Positions 45,088 to 54,114 of a stretch of DNA of 64,000 bases are shown here, in pieces. The first letter of the stretch is position 1; each line of letters starts with the position of its first letter. Location of the stretch: positions 186,001-250,000 of the forward strand of contig NZ_JAMFLI010000002.1 in NCBI RefSeq assembly GCF_023502145.1, written 5' to 3'. Made by a program: the position numbers and the translations under genes. The notes under the pieces are model-generated. The model was not told the DNA's origin. It saw only the letters and a list, made by a program, of their open reading frames with translations, and did not search any database. Source of the DNA: Craterilacuibacter sp. RT1T. GTDB taxonomy: Bacteria > Pseudomonadota > Gammaproteobacteria > Burkholderiales > Chromobacteriaceae.

Positions 45088-48000
45088 GGCTCTCAGCCTT
45101 CCTTCAGAGCTACGCGACACGCTGACGCAACTCATGGTCGGGGCGACCTTCACAGAGGAGACTCTTCGCGATGATTGCTTGCCGCTGCTCTTGATGATGC
45201 GCGGCCATGCCGTCACAGCATTTGCCATTGGCAACGGGACCGACTACGAGCGGCAGTACGAGGCATTTAAGAAACATTATCTTAAACGAAGCTCAGAGTG
45301 GTCGGCGAAGGATGTATCGTTCGTCTACTGTATTCCGGCGAACATCACCGTTCACGAGTCCTTCCGCTCAAGCATCGAAGTCGACGTGTATTTCTGCAGA
45401 AAGTATGTCGTTCAGCTTGACCAAGACTTGGTCACCAGCCTTGCTAGGCTACCCTTCCTACCGCTGTCGCCAATTACGCCTGGTGTACAGACACGACCTC
45501 CGTCCGCCCAGACGTTGCTTCAGCAGCGCAAATTGAAGGCGGAACTGGCCAGTGCCCTCGTTGTACCCGCAAAGAGCAGCCCGAGAACGATTCTTGACGC
45601 GTGTCTCGAGGGAGACTACGGCGATCCTAGCAAGTTCGACGGGGTGCTCGCAAAGGCATCTGTGGAGCCCCCTGCCGAAGAGCGAGTGCAGGCCACGCTC
45701 AAGTCAATTTCCATTCAGAACTTCCGGGCCTATCGAACAATGAAGACGTTCGAGCTCGGATCAGCCATCACCGTTCTCTACGGTCCCAACGGATTTGGCA
45801 AAACGTCGTTCTTCGATGCCATAGACTTTGCTGTCACCGGCGGTGTCGGCCGGCTTGCTAAGGCTAGTGGAGGCTTGGCAAGGGCCGCGAAGCATCTGGA
45901 CAGTGGTGATGACGAGTCGACCGTGGTGACCCTCACACTGGAGCGTGATGGCCAGCCACACGTCATCACCCGTAACTTGGTGGATCACAACAACGCTCAG
46001 GTAGATGGACAGGTCACCTCGAGGAAAGATGTTCTGAGCCTTCTGACTGGAGGGGCCTCCGCAACGGCTGACCGCGTGGACAACATGGTAGCTCTATTCC
46101 GAGCCACCCATTTGTTCAGCCAGGACAGCCAAGAGCTTACCCGAGACGTCGCCGAAAAGTGCGAACTTCCTGCGGACATCGTTTCACGGATGCTCGCATT
46201 CGAAGACTATGTGAGCGGCTTGAAGAAGGCCGAGGAAGTTCTGAAGCTCGCGCGCCAGACCCTCGCGGACGCGCGTATGCAAGCTCAAAACGCTCGCAGT
46301 TCCATCGACGCGGAAAGGGAGGATTTGAAACGCCTTGAGGGTCTTGCCTCCGTGGACACGTCAACCGAGGCGCTCGATGCTCGGTTCACCGAGTTGGAGC
46401 AAGCAATTTCGACCTCAGGGTTCAACGTATCAGGCATCAGTCCTCGCGACACGAGAGCTCTTCGTGCAGTGCTGGAATCGTTCGCGGCTGAAGCGGTGAG
46501 ATTGCGAGCGACGGTGTCCAAAGCCCTTGAGCAGGTCGCGAACTTGAAGACGCAGCATGGGCAACTTGAGTCGATGCGCACTCAGCTCGAGGAACGTAAG
46601 GTCCTGGTTGAACAAGCCGAGGTTAGCTCCAATGCGGCGTCGGAGCGCCTCGGTGCGCTTACGAGTGAACTTGCTCAGTTCAAGACGCAGGAACAAGCAT
46701 TGAAGAACCGACGGGATTGGTGGGCGTGGGCTGTCTCGGTTCAGCCGGAATATGCACGGCTGATTGCGCAGAGTCAGGCGCTCACGGAAGGTTTGGCTAC
46801 GCTCACGCTGCGCCTCAACCAGCAGAAGGAGACCCAGTCCAAAGCGCTGAATACACAGCAGGACGCGGCAGTGACGCTTCAGCGCCTTGAGGCTGCCTTG
46901 AAGACCGCGGGGGACTCAAGGTCGCGTGCACAGTGGGTCAAAGAACAGGCGGGCCTCTGGGTACTGGCTGAGCCCAGATTGATAGCCGTACAAGCACTTG
47001 AGGCCAAATTGCAGGGCTCATCCGAGACGAAGAGTGCGCGGCTGGCCGAGGCGCAGCAGGTAGTGCTGGCGCAGGAACTTCTGGTTGCTCGAGTAGAGCG
47101 TGAGCTCAGTTCAGCCAGGAGCAACGAAACAACTCTGAAGCAGCTGATTGCCGAACTACGCACTCACGTGGATGGCGCGACATGCTTGCTATGTGGTCAC
47201 GACCATGGGACCCACGGCGCGCTATTGGCTGCAATCGACCGACGGATGGAGCAAGGTGACCTTATTGTCCAACTTAATGAGACGCTGGCTACCGAACGGG
47301 GAAAGCTTCAGACGCTGCTTGCTGCGCGACAGGCTCTAATCGACGAACTGAGCCAGGACGAGCAACAGCTGGGGCAAGCCAAGGTTGAACGTGAGAGCCT
47401 CGAACAGCAGAGGATGGCCTATGAAATGGCACTGAGATCTGCTGGACTTTCTCTATCAAACGATACGGCTAAACAGCTCGAACAGATTAGCTCACAGACG
47501 CATGAAGCGGAGATGCTCGCTGCAAGCGCCGTTAACGATGCGCGGCAACTGCTGGAAGCCGCAAATACTGCACTTGGCACTGCTCAGGATGGCTGCCAAA
47601 CCTTGGAGCGGGAACACCAAACATCGACGACCGCGCTAAAGGCGGTGAAGCGCCTGCTGGATGAGGTTCTTGCCGACGCTAATCGTGGGATGGTCAATCT
47701 GGGTGCCGATCTGCAATCGTTGTCCGAGGCGTTACAAGACGCTGATGCGCGACTAGTCCAGGCAAGTTCATCCGCTCACACTGCAAGCACCGCGGTGGAG
47801 GACCAAAAAGCAGTTAACGCAGCAGCGAAGGCAACCCTCGCCGCCGCGCGAACCAACCACCAGCAGGCAGTTCAGGCATTGAACACCTGCCAGACCAATG
47901 TACAGTCTTTAGCCGCAGCACTGAAAGCTGCCGGGCTTGACAGTAATGTTTCTCATGAGCAGTTGCACCAACGAATACAAGCGGCGACCACACGTGAAGT

Positions 48001-48694
48001 GACAGCGCTCGGTTTGCGTGACCGCGTCGCCGAACTTGAAGTGGCCGTGGATACGGCAGCGACTTCCGCCGCCTTCCAGAGCATATTCGACCGAATCTTG
48101 GTCGCAGAAAAGCTGGTGGAACAGGCTGACGAGCGCGCTCAGAAGGTCGAGCCTTGGGTAGCGTACTTCGAGGATGTTACGAAATTATTGGGCAGTCAGC
48201 AGGCCGTCGCGACCGAGCATTTCATTACTGAGTACGGACCTAGGACTGCGGTGATTCAGCAGCGGCTGCGACCCGTCTACGGATTCGGCGAAGTTGAAGT
48301 GTCGAGCAAGGGCTCGGCCATCAGTATTCGAGTACACCGAAAGGGCAAGGAGCTGCGGCCTACCGACTACTTCAGTCAATCTCAGGTGCAGACGCTCGTC
48401 CTAGGGTTGTTCTTGACCGCCTGCAGCTCCCAGACTTGGTCTGGGTTCTCGTCCATCATGATGGACGACCCTGTGACGCACTTCGATGACTTGAACACGT
48501 ATGCGCTTCTGGATCTGATACTGGGGCTCCAGAGCTCGCAGGAAGGTGAGCGGCAGTTTGTCATCTCCACATGCGACGAGAAGTTACTGCAGTTGGCTCG
48601 ACAGAAGTTCAGGCACATGGGTGCCGCAGCAAAGTTCTATAGATTCTCGGCTATCGGGGCCGAAGGGCCGATGGTGAATGAGATTCCTGCCTGA
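45071..48694 (+). CDS. SMC/Rad50-like ABC ATPase with zinc hook and novel N-terminal domain
   Basis: A 1207-residue protein. Residues 1-210 form an unassigned domain (contains VDVYFCRKYVVQL and LPFLPLSP). The ATPase N-lobe follows (IQNFRAYRTM, Walker A GPNGFGKTS at 238-246, then a Q-loop region DNMVALFRATHLFSQD). Two long coiled-coil arms (about 350-700 and 710-1070) meet at a zinc hook, C705-L-L-C708-G-H-D-H. The C-lobe has a signature-like FSQSQVQTL (about 1100), Walker B SIMMDDP (M1130-P1134) with D-loop THFDD, and a closing FVISTCDE switch. This plan matches Rad50, SbcC and RloC-like proteins that sense DNA ends or DNA topology. RloC has a C-terminal nuclease that is absent here. Co-translated with the nitrilase-fold gene. 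Confidence 0.88.
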   Translation: MQQYSEALSLPSELRDTLTQLMVGATFTEETLRDDCLPLLLMMRGHAVTAFAIGNGTDYERQYEAFKKHYLKRSSEWSAKDVSFVYCIPANITVHESFRSSIEVDVYFCRKYVVQLDQDLVTSLARLPFLPLSPITPGVQTRPPSAQTLLQQRKLKAELASALVVPAKSSPRTILDACLEGDYGDPSKFDGVLAKASVEPPAEERVQATLKSISIQNFRAYRTMKTFELGSAITVLYGPNGFGKTSFFDAIDFAVTGGVGRLAKASGGLARAAKHLDSGDDESTVVTLTLERDGQPHVITRNLVDHNNAQVDGQVTSRKDVLSLLTGGASATADRVDNMVALFRATHLFSQDSQELTRDVAEKCELPADIVSRMLAFEDYVSGLKKAEEVLKLARQTLADARMQAQNARSSIDAEREDLKRLEGLASVDTSTEALDARFTELEQAISTSGFNVSGISPRDTRALRAVLESFAAEAVRLRATVSKALEQVANLKTQHGQLESMRTQLEERKVLVEQAEVSSNAASERLGALTSELAQFKTQEQALKNRRDWWAWAVSVQPEYARLIAQSQALTEGLATLTLRLNQQKETQSKALNTQQDAAVTLQRLEAALKTAGDSRSRAQWVKEQAGLWVLAEPRLIAVQALEAKLQGSSETKSARLAEAQQVVLAQELLVARVERELSSARSNETTLKQLIAELRTHVDGATCLLCGHDHGTHGALLAAIDRRMEQGDLIVQLNETLATERGKLQTLLAARQALIDELSQDEQQLGQAKVERESLEQQRMAYEMALRSAGLSLSNDTAKQLEQISSQTHEAEMLAASAVNDARQLLEAANTALGTAQDGCQTLEREHQTSTTALKAVKRLLDEVLADANRGMVNLGADLQSLSEALQDADARLVQASSSAHTASTAVEDQKAVNAAAKATLAAARTNHQQAVQALNTCQTNVQSLAAALKAAGLDSNVSHEQLHQRIQAATTREVTALGLRDRVAELEVAVDTAATSAAFQSIFDRILVAEKLVEQADERAQKVEPWVAYFEDVTKLLGSQQAVATEHFITEYGPRTAVIQQRLRPVYGFGEVEVSSKGSAISIRVHRKGKELRPTDYFSQSQVQTLVLGLFLTACSSQTWSGFSSIMMDDPVTHFDDLNTYALLDLILGLQSSQEGERQFVISTCDEKLLQLARQKFRHMGAAAKFYRFSAIGAEGPMVNEIPA

Positions 48695-48802
48695 AGGAGT
48701 ACCCCCCGAGAGGAGTGATCCTCTCGCCGGCATCGACGCGACGCTACCGCGTTGTATGCAATTTGACAAACCGAAATCTGAAACTCTAATAGGAGATTTT
48801 TT
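48695..48802. other. Short spacer before AT-rich membrane protein gene
   Basis: 108 bases with a base-composition shift: the second half is AT-rich and ends in AGGAG and a T-run before a TTG start. No terminator is evident, so the next gene could be read through from the ATPase operon. Confidence 0.4.
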
Positions 48803-49249
48803 TTGAGCACTACTGCAACTATTTTTGGTATGGCGGTCGATCTTGATAGCTGGGTTAAATGGGCAACCATTGCTGTTCCTGCTATTGCAATTCCTACCGC
48901 TTTCATTGCATTTTTTCAGGTTAAAATTTCGCGTGCCGAATCGAGAATCGCCACTGCGCACAATATATATAATGCATATTTGCAATTGGCTATGCAAAAC
49001 CCGGATCTTGCATCTGCGGATAGTAATGCCATTGCCAGCTCGCCAATGAAATACAAATGGTTTTTAGCCTCAATGTTATTTTCGTTTGAGCAAATATTGT
49101 TAGTTACAAAAAATCAAAACGACTGGGTGATTGCCATTAAGAGTCAGTTAAAAAAACACAAAAATCATCTATCCGTTTCTGGTTCCGTTGCCCGCGGTGA
49201 CTGGAAGCCAGAGCTTGCGCGACTTATTAAGGAAACAGTAAAAGGATAG
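48803..49249 (+). CDS. Small single-pass membrane protein, AT-rich
   Basis: A 148-residue protein with one membrane helix near residues 19-40 (WATIAVPAIAIPTAFIAFF) followed by a cytosolic, probably helical domain with a tryptophan/phenylalanine-rich core (YKWFLASMLFSFEQILLV). It starts with TTG, with AGGAG seven bases upstream. Base composition is much lower in GC than any neighbour, a sign of foreign origin. I do not recognise the family. It could be a third component or an independent cargo gene of the island. Confidence 0.65.
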   Translation: MSTTATIFGMAVDLDSWVKWATIAVPAIAIPTAFIAFFQVKISRAESRIATAHNIYNAYLQLAMQNPDLASADSNAIASSPMKYKWFLASMLFSFEQILLVTKNQNDWVIAIKSQLKKHKNHLSVSGSVARGDWKPELARLIKETVKG

Positions 49250-49510
49250 GTTTGAAAAGTAAATCGGTTGGCTTTTAGTCGCCCTTTTATTTTTCTATCT
49301 ACCCAATGGAAGAAGGACTGTCTGTCACAAAAGAAAGATTGTGTGTCTGTTACTGGTGTCATCAGATGAAATGCCGCACGGCATGGTGCCAACGGCGAAT
49401 GAAAAAGCCCGCATGCGCGGGCTTTCTTGTGTGGTCTTATATGTCGTCGAGTGCAAGCTTATCTGTCGTTCTCGCAAGCTTATGTGTCGCTCGACGGACG
49501 GTGGATCAAA
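49250..49510. other. Spacer with nrdB terminator and short direct repeats
   Basis: Contains the nrdB terminator (49402-49425) and two near-identical 16-base copies of GCAAGCTTATSTGTCG (49453-49468 and 49474-49489), framed by CGTCGAG and CTCGACG. The repeats may be a leftover of a transfer or phage-related recombination; no gene is visible. Confidence 0.45.
49402..49425 (-). terminator. Rho-independent terminator of nrdB
   Basis: Stem AAAGCCCGC / GCGGGCTTT with loop ATGC. Read on the minus strand it is followed by a run of five Ts, as expected for the gene ending at 49511. Confidence 0.8.
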
Positions 49511-50575
49511 TCAATCCCAGCTCAACGCCCCGCCAGTCTGATATTCCGTCACCCGCGTCTCGAAGAAATTCTTTTCCTTCTTCAAGTCAATCATCTCGCT
49601 CATCCACGGGAACGGGTTGGTCACGCCGGGGAAGAGCGGCTCCAGCCCGATTTGCTGCATGCGGCGGTTGGCGATAAAGCGCAGGTATTCCTTGAACATG
49701 GCGGCATTCAGCCCCAGCACGCCGCGCGGCATGGTGTCTTCGGCGTAGGCATATTCCAGCTCGACGGCGCGCTGGAATAGCGCATTCAGTTCGGCCTTGA
49801 ACGGCTCGGTCCAAAGCGCCGGGTTTTCCAGTTTGATCTGGTTAATCATGTCGATGCCGAAATTGCAGTGCATCGATTCGTCGCGCAGGATGTACTGGTA
49901 CTGTTCGGCGGCGCCGGTCATTTTGTTTTGCCGGCCCAGCGCCAGGATTTGCACGAAACCGACGTAGAAAAACAGCCCCTCCATAATACAGGCAAATACG
50001 ATCAGGCTGCGCAGCAGGCGCTGGTCATTTTCCAGGGTGCCGGTTTTAAAGGCCGGGTCGCACAGGGTGTCGATAAACGGGATGAGGAATTCGTCCTTGT
50101 CACGGATGGAGGCGATCTCGTGATAGGCGCCGAATACTTCGCCTTCGTCCAGACCGAGCGATTCGACGATGTACTGGTAGGCGTGGGTGTGGATCGCTTC
50201 GTCGAAGGCCTGGCGCAGCAGGAACTGGCGGCATTCGGGCGAGGTGATCTGGCGGTAGGTGCCCAGCACGATATTGTTGGCGGCCAGGCTGTCGGCGGTG
50301 GTGAAGAAGCCGAGGTTGCGCTTGACGATGCGCATTTCGTCTTCGCTCAGCTGGCCGGTTTTCCATTGCTCGATGTCGCGCTGCATGTTCACTTCCTGCG
50401 GCATCCAGTGGTTGGCGCATTGCGCCAGGTATTTGTCCCACGCCCATTTGTGGGCGAACGGCACCAGTTGGTTGACGTCGGTGGTGCCGTTGATCACGCG
50501 TTTGTCGCTGGCGCTGACGCGCTTGGAAGGGGTTGCGGTAGCGGCAGGGGCGATCGGGTCTTCAAAGCTGAGCAT
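49511..50575 (-). CDS. nrdB: Class Ia ribonucleotide reductase, small subunit
   Basis: A 354-residue NrdB/R2 protein that holds the diiron-tyrosyl radical for dNTP synthesis. Helical ferritin-like core with metal ligand motifs ([16 protein letters not shown], where E and H bind iron; [21 protein letters not shown]) and the C-terminal tail [12 protein letters not shown] that docks into NrdA. Length and the tail are normal. It lies downstream of a lipoprotein gene and nrdA on the same strand, so the operon is nrdA, lipoprotein gene, nrdB, interrupted by one unrelated gene. Confidence 0.96.
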   Translation of the reverse strand: MLSFEDPIAPAATATPSKRVSASDKRVINGTTDVNQLVPFAHKWAWDKYLAQCANHWMPQEVNMQRDIEQWKTGQLSEDEMRIVKRNLGFFTTADSLAANNIVLGTYRQITSPECRQFLLRQAFDEAIHTHAYQYIVESLGLDEGEVFGAYHEIASIRDKDEFLIPFIDTLCDPAFKTGTLENDQRLLRSLIVFACIMEGLFFYVGFVQILALGRQNKMTGAAEQYQYILRDESMHCNFGIDMINQIKLENPALWTEPFKAELNALFQRAVELEYAYAEDTMPRGVLGLNAAMFKEYLRFIANRRMQQIGLEPLFPGVTNPFPWMSEMIDLKKEKNFFETRVTEYQTGGALSWD

Positions 50576-50588
50576 GGTTCTCTCTTTA

Positions 50589-51164
50589 TTAATTGGCAGG
50601 GATGGTCGCGGCCTTGAATGGCGCGATGACGACCGTGTTGAGGTTGTTGACCTTCCACACGTTTTTCATGTGGGCAAAGTCGCGTTGTTGTGCGTCACGG
50701 ATTTCGGCCGTGGGCAGGTAGTCCATTTCCAGCAGCACTTCACCCAGATAGACGGCTTTGCCGGCTTCGACGCTAAACGGCAGGTTTAGCGGGAAGCTGC
50801 GGATCTGGATGCCGCCGTCGCCAAAACGGCCGAGGCCGGAAGGCCAGTAGCCATAGGCAGTATTCAGCTGGTAGCGGCCGGGCGGCAGGGTGAGCAGCTC
50901 CAGTTTGCCGGCGGCCATATTGCCGTTTTCACCAAAGATGGTATTGGTGCCCATATTGGCGTAGACGCGGCCTTGCAAGGCGCTGTCCAGACTGTTCCAG
51001 CTCACGCTGGCCGACGAGCGGTCGGGCTCGCTGGATTTGCCGACCAGTGAAAAGATGGCGTAGCCGTCGCCGGGTGGCGGGGTGAGGCTGCCTTGCAGTT
51101 TGTCGGCCATGGTGCTGCAGGCGCTCAGCAAGCCGGCAGTGCTTAAGATCAACAGGGTGCGCAT
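50589..51164 (-). CDS. Putative lipoprotein between nrdA and nrdB
   Basis: A 191-residue lipoprotein: signal peptide with lipobox LSAC (cysteine at residue 16), serine after it (outer membrane sorting). The mature part contains [17 protein letters not shown] and [12 protein letters not shown], reminiscent of DUF2846-like proteins with a Greek-key beta fold, but the assignment is weak. It sits between nrdA and nrdB, 13 bases before nrdB, where no lipoprotein is needed for ribonucleotide reduction. It may use the nrd promoter or be a stray insertion. Confidence 0.7.
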   Translation of the reverse strand: MRTLLILSTAGLLSACSTMADKLQGSLTPPPGDGYAIFSLVGKSSEPDRSSASVSWNSLDSALQGRVYANMGTNTIFGENGNMAAGKLELLTLPPGRYQLNTAYGYWPSGLGRFGDGGIQIRSFPLNLPFSVEAGKAVYLGEVLLEMDYLPTAEIRDAQQRDFAHMKNVWKVNNLNTVVIAPFKAATIPAN

Positions 51165-51303
51165 GGTGTGCTCCTTCGTTTTCGAGGGTGCCTTGCGGCA
51201 TGCTTTGTTTTAGCTGTCCCTGTATGGCACTGCCGGCCGCGCGGGTGGAGGGCGGGGTGGTGGTTATGCCTGCTACCCACCCTGCGCCCAGTGCGCCACG
51301 CTG

Positions 51304-54114
51304 TTACTGGCAAGCCTCGCAGTCAGGGTTGTCGATGCTGCAAAACTGGGCATCGGTTGCCGGAGCCTGCGGTGCTGCAGCGACGGCGTTGAGCTCGCCG
51401 CCACGGCCGGTCGACTTCTCGGCACTGGTGGCCGCCAGGGTGCGCAGGTAGTAGGTGGTTTTCAGGCCCTTGACCCATGCGTGCTTGTACAGCTCGTCCA
51501 GCTTCTTGCCCGAGGCGCCGGCCATATAGATGTTGAGGCTCTGTGCCTGGTCTATCCATTTCTGGCGGCGGCTGGCCGCTTCGACCAGCCACAGCGGGTC
51601 GATTTCGAAGGCGGTGGCGTAGATGGCTTTGAGCTCGGCCGATACCCGGTCGATGCGGCCCAGGCTGCCGTCGAAGTATTTCAGGTCGGCCACCATCACT
51701 TCATCCCACAGGCCGGCGGCTTTCAGGTCGCGCACCAGATATTCATTGGTGACGGTGAATTCGCCCGACAGGTTCGATTTCACGAACAGGTTCTGGTAGG
51801 TCGGCTCGATGCACGGCGACACGCCAATGATGTTGGAGATGGTCGCGGTCGGCGCGATCGCCAGACAGTTGGAGTTGCGCATGCCGTACTGCTTGATGCG
51901 GGCGCGTAGCGGTGCCCAGTCCAGACGCTCGCTGCGGTCCACATCCAGATAGCCGCCGCGCTCGGCCGCCAGCAGGTTAAGGCTGTCTTGCGGCAAAATG
52001 CCGCGCTCCCACAAGCTGCCCTTGTAGCTTGGGTAGCGGCCACGCTCTTCGGCCAGCTCAGTCGAGGCCCAGTAGGTGTGGTAGGCCACCAGCTCCATCG
52101 AGCTGTCGGCAAACTCGACAGCCTGTTGGCTGGCGTAAGGCACGCGCATCTGCAGCAGGCAGTCCTGGAAGCCCATGATGCCCAAGCCGACCGGACGGTG
52201 TTTGAGGTTGGAATTGCGCGCCTTTTGCACCGGGTAGAAGTTGATATCGATGACGTTGTCCAGCATGCGCAGTGCCACGCGGATGGTGGCCTGCAGCTTG
52301 GCGCTATCGAGCTGGCCGTCGCGCATATGGGCGGCGAGGTTGACCGAGCCCAGATTGCACACGGCGATTTCGTCGGCGCTGGTGTTCAGCGTGATTTCGG
52401 TGCACAGATTGGACGAGTGCACCACGCCCATATGCTGCTGCGGGCTGCGGATATTGCACGGGTCTTTGAAGGTGATCCATGGGTGACCGGTTTCAAACAG
52501 CATGGTCAGCATCTTGCGCCACAGGCTCAGGGCGGGCAGCGTCTTGTAAACGCGCAGTTTTCCGGCGCGGCCCAAGGCTTCGTATTCGGCAAAGCGCCTG
52601 GCAAAGGCGGCGCCGGTCAAATCGTGCAGATCCGGCACTTCGGACGGGCTGAACAAGCTCCATTCGCCGCCTTCCATCACCCGCTGCATAAAGAGGTCGG
52701 GAATCCAGTTGGCCGAGTTCATGTCGTGGGTGCGGCGGCGGTCGTCGCCGGTGTTCTTGCGCAGCTCGAGGAATTCTTCGATATCGGCGTGCCAGGTCTC
52801 CAGATAGGCGCATACCGCGCCCTTGCGCTTGCCGCCCTGATTGACCGCGACCGCGCTGTCGTTGACCACTTTCAAAAACGGCACCACGCCCTGGCTTTTG
52901 CCATTGGTGCCCTTGATGTGGCTGCCCAGTGCGCGCACCGGGGTCCAGTCATTGCCCAGCCCGCCGGCAAACTTGGACAGCAAGGCATTGTCCTTGATGC
53001 CTTCGTAGATGCCTTCCAGATCGTCGGCAATGGTCGACAGGTAGCAGCTGGAGAGCTGGCTGCGGCGCGTGCCGGCGTTAAACAGGGTGGGGGTCGAGCT
53101 CATGAAGTCGAAGCTGGACAGCAGGTGGTAGAACTCGATGGCGCGCGCTTCGCGCTCCACTTCATTCAGGGCAAGGCCCATGGCGACGCGCATAAAGAAG
53201 GCTTGCGGCAGCTCGATGCGCACATCGTTGTGGTGCAGGAAGTAGCGGTCAGCCAGCGTTTGCAGGCCCAGATAGCCGAACTTGAGGTCGCGCTCGGGCT
53301 GCAGCGCAGCGGCCAGGCGTGCGAGGTCGAACTGGGCCAGGCGCTCGTCCAGCAGTTCGGCGGCGATGCCGCGCCGGATAAAGGCGGGGAAATAGAGCGG
53401 GTAGGTTTCCCCCATGGCTTCCTGTGCCACGCTCTCGCCCAGAATCTCCAGACGCAGATGGTCAAGCAAGAGGCGGGCGGTGACATAGTCGTAGGCCGGA
53501 TCGCGCTCGATCATGGCGCGCGCAGCCAGTACCGCCGATTTGTTGACCTCTTCTTCGGAGACGCCGTCGTAGATGTTCTTCAGCGTTTCCGCCAGCAGGG
53601 CATCCACATCGATGCCGGCCAGACCCTGGCTGGCAGACAGCAAGGTGGCGCGCAGGCGCGCGATATCCAGCGGCAGCTTGCGGCCGTCTTTTTTGACCAC
53701 ATGAATGGCGATCTGGTGCAGGGCTTCGCCGCGCGCGGCACGCTCGCGGGCGCGCTCATGGCGGTAGAGCACATAGGCGCTGGCTACATCGTGTTCGCCA
53801 AAGCGCATCAGCGCCAGTTCGACCTGATCCTGAATGTCTTCGATATGGATGGCGCCGCCCTCGGGCTTGCGCCGCATCAGCGCCGACACGGCGGTGGCGG
53901 TCAGCTCGGCGACCTTGTCGCGTATGCTGGCCGAGCTTGCGCCTTTCTGGCCGATCACAGCCAGAAAGGCCTTGGTCACGGCAATGGAGATTTTGACCGG
54001 CTCGAACGCGACCACCGCGCCATTGCGGCGTATGGTTTTGTACTGGCTGTAATCGGCCTGCGGCGCGGCGGCGCGCCCCAGTTCGGCGGCGGTTTGTCCG
54101 TCAAAAGTCTTCAT
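51304..54114 (-). CDS. nrdA: Class Ia ribonucleotide reductase, large subunit
   Basis: A 936-residue NrdA/R1 catalytic subunit, longer than the 761-residue E. coli protein because it has two N-terminal ATP-cones: one around 24-115 (KTIRRNGAVVAFEPVKIS) and a second around 150-232 (VVKKDGRKLPLDIARLRATL). The catalytic barrel holds the substrate segment STPTLFNAGTRRSQLSSCYLS with the first redox cysteine, the NLCTEITLN radical cysteine loop and PTATISNIIG. The C-terminal redox pair is in PDCEACQ. Two ATP-cones imply allosteric activity control by dATP. It begins the nrd operon. Confidence 0.96.
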   Translation of the reverse strand: MKTFDGQTAAELGRAAAPQADYSQYKTIRRNGAVVAFEPVKISIAVTKAFLAVIGQKGASSASIRDKVAELTATAVSALMRRKPEGGAIHIEDIQDQVELALMRFGEHDVASAYVLYRHERARERAARGEALHQIAIHVVKKDGRKLPLDIARLRATLLSASQGLAGIDVDALLAETLKNIYDGVSEEEVNKSAVLAARAMIERDPAYDYVTARLLLDHLRLEILGESVAQEAMGETYPLYFPAFIRRGIAAELLDERLAQFDLARLAAALQPERDLKFGYLGLQTLADRYFLHHNDVRIELPQAFFMRVAMGLALNEVEREARAIEFYHLLSSFDFMSSTPTLFNAGTRRSQLSSCYLSTIADDLEGIYEGIKDNALLSKFAGGLGNDWTPVRALGSHIKGTNGKSQGVVPFLKVVNDSAVAVNQGGKRKGAVCAYLETWHADIEEFLELRKNTGDDRRRTHDMNSANWIPDLFMQRVMEGGEWSLFSPSEVPDLHDLTGAAFARRFAEYEALGRAGKLRVYKTLPALSLWRKMLTMLFETGHPWITFKDPCNIRSPQQHMGVVHSSNLCTEITLNTSADEIAVCNLGSVNLAAHMRDGQLDSAKLQATIRVALRMLDNVIDINFYPVQKARNSNLKHRPVGLGIMGFQDCLLQMRVPYASQQAVEFADSSMELVAYHTYWASTELAEERGRYPSYKGSLWERGILPQDSLNLLAAERGGYLDVDRSERLDWAPLRARIKQYGMRNSNCLAIAPTATISNIIGVSPCIEPTYQNLFVKSNLSGEFTVTNEYLVRDLKAAGLWDEVMVADLKYFDGSLGRIDRVSAELKAIYATAFEIDPLWLVEAASRRQKWIDQAQSLNIYMAGASGKKLDELYKHAWVKGLKTTYYLRTLAATSAEKSTGRGGELNAVAAAPQAPATDAQFCSIDNPDCEACQ

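Noticed and set aside
45071-48694. Identification of the large ATPase as RloC or SbcC
   Set aside because: The zinc hook and ATPase lobes are similar, but there is no C-terminal nuclease as in RloC, no SbcD partner gene, and the N-terminal domain is different.
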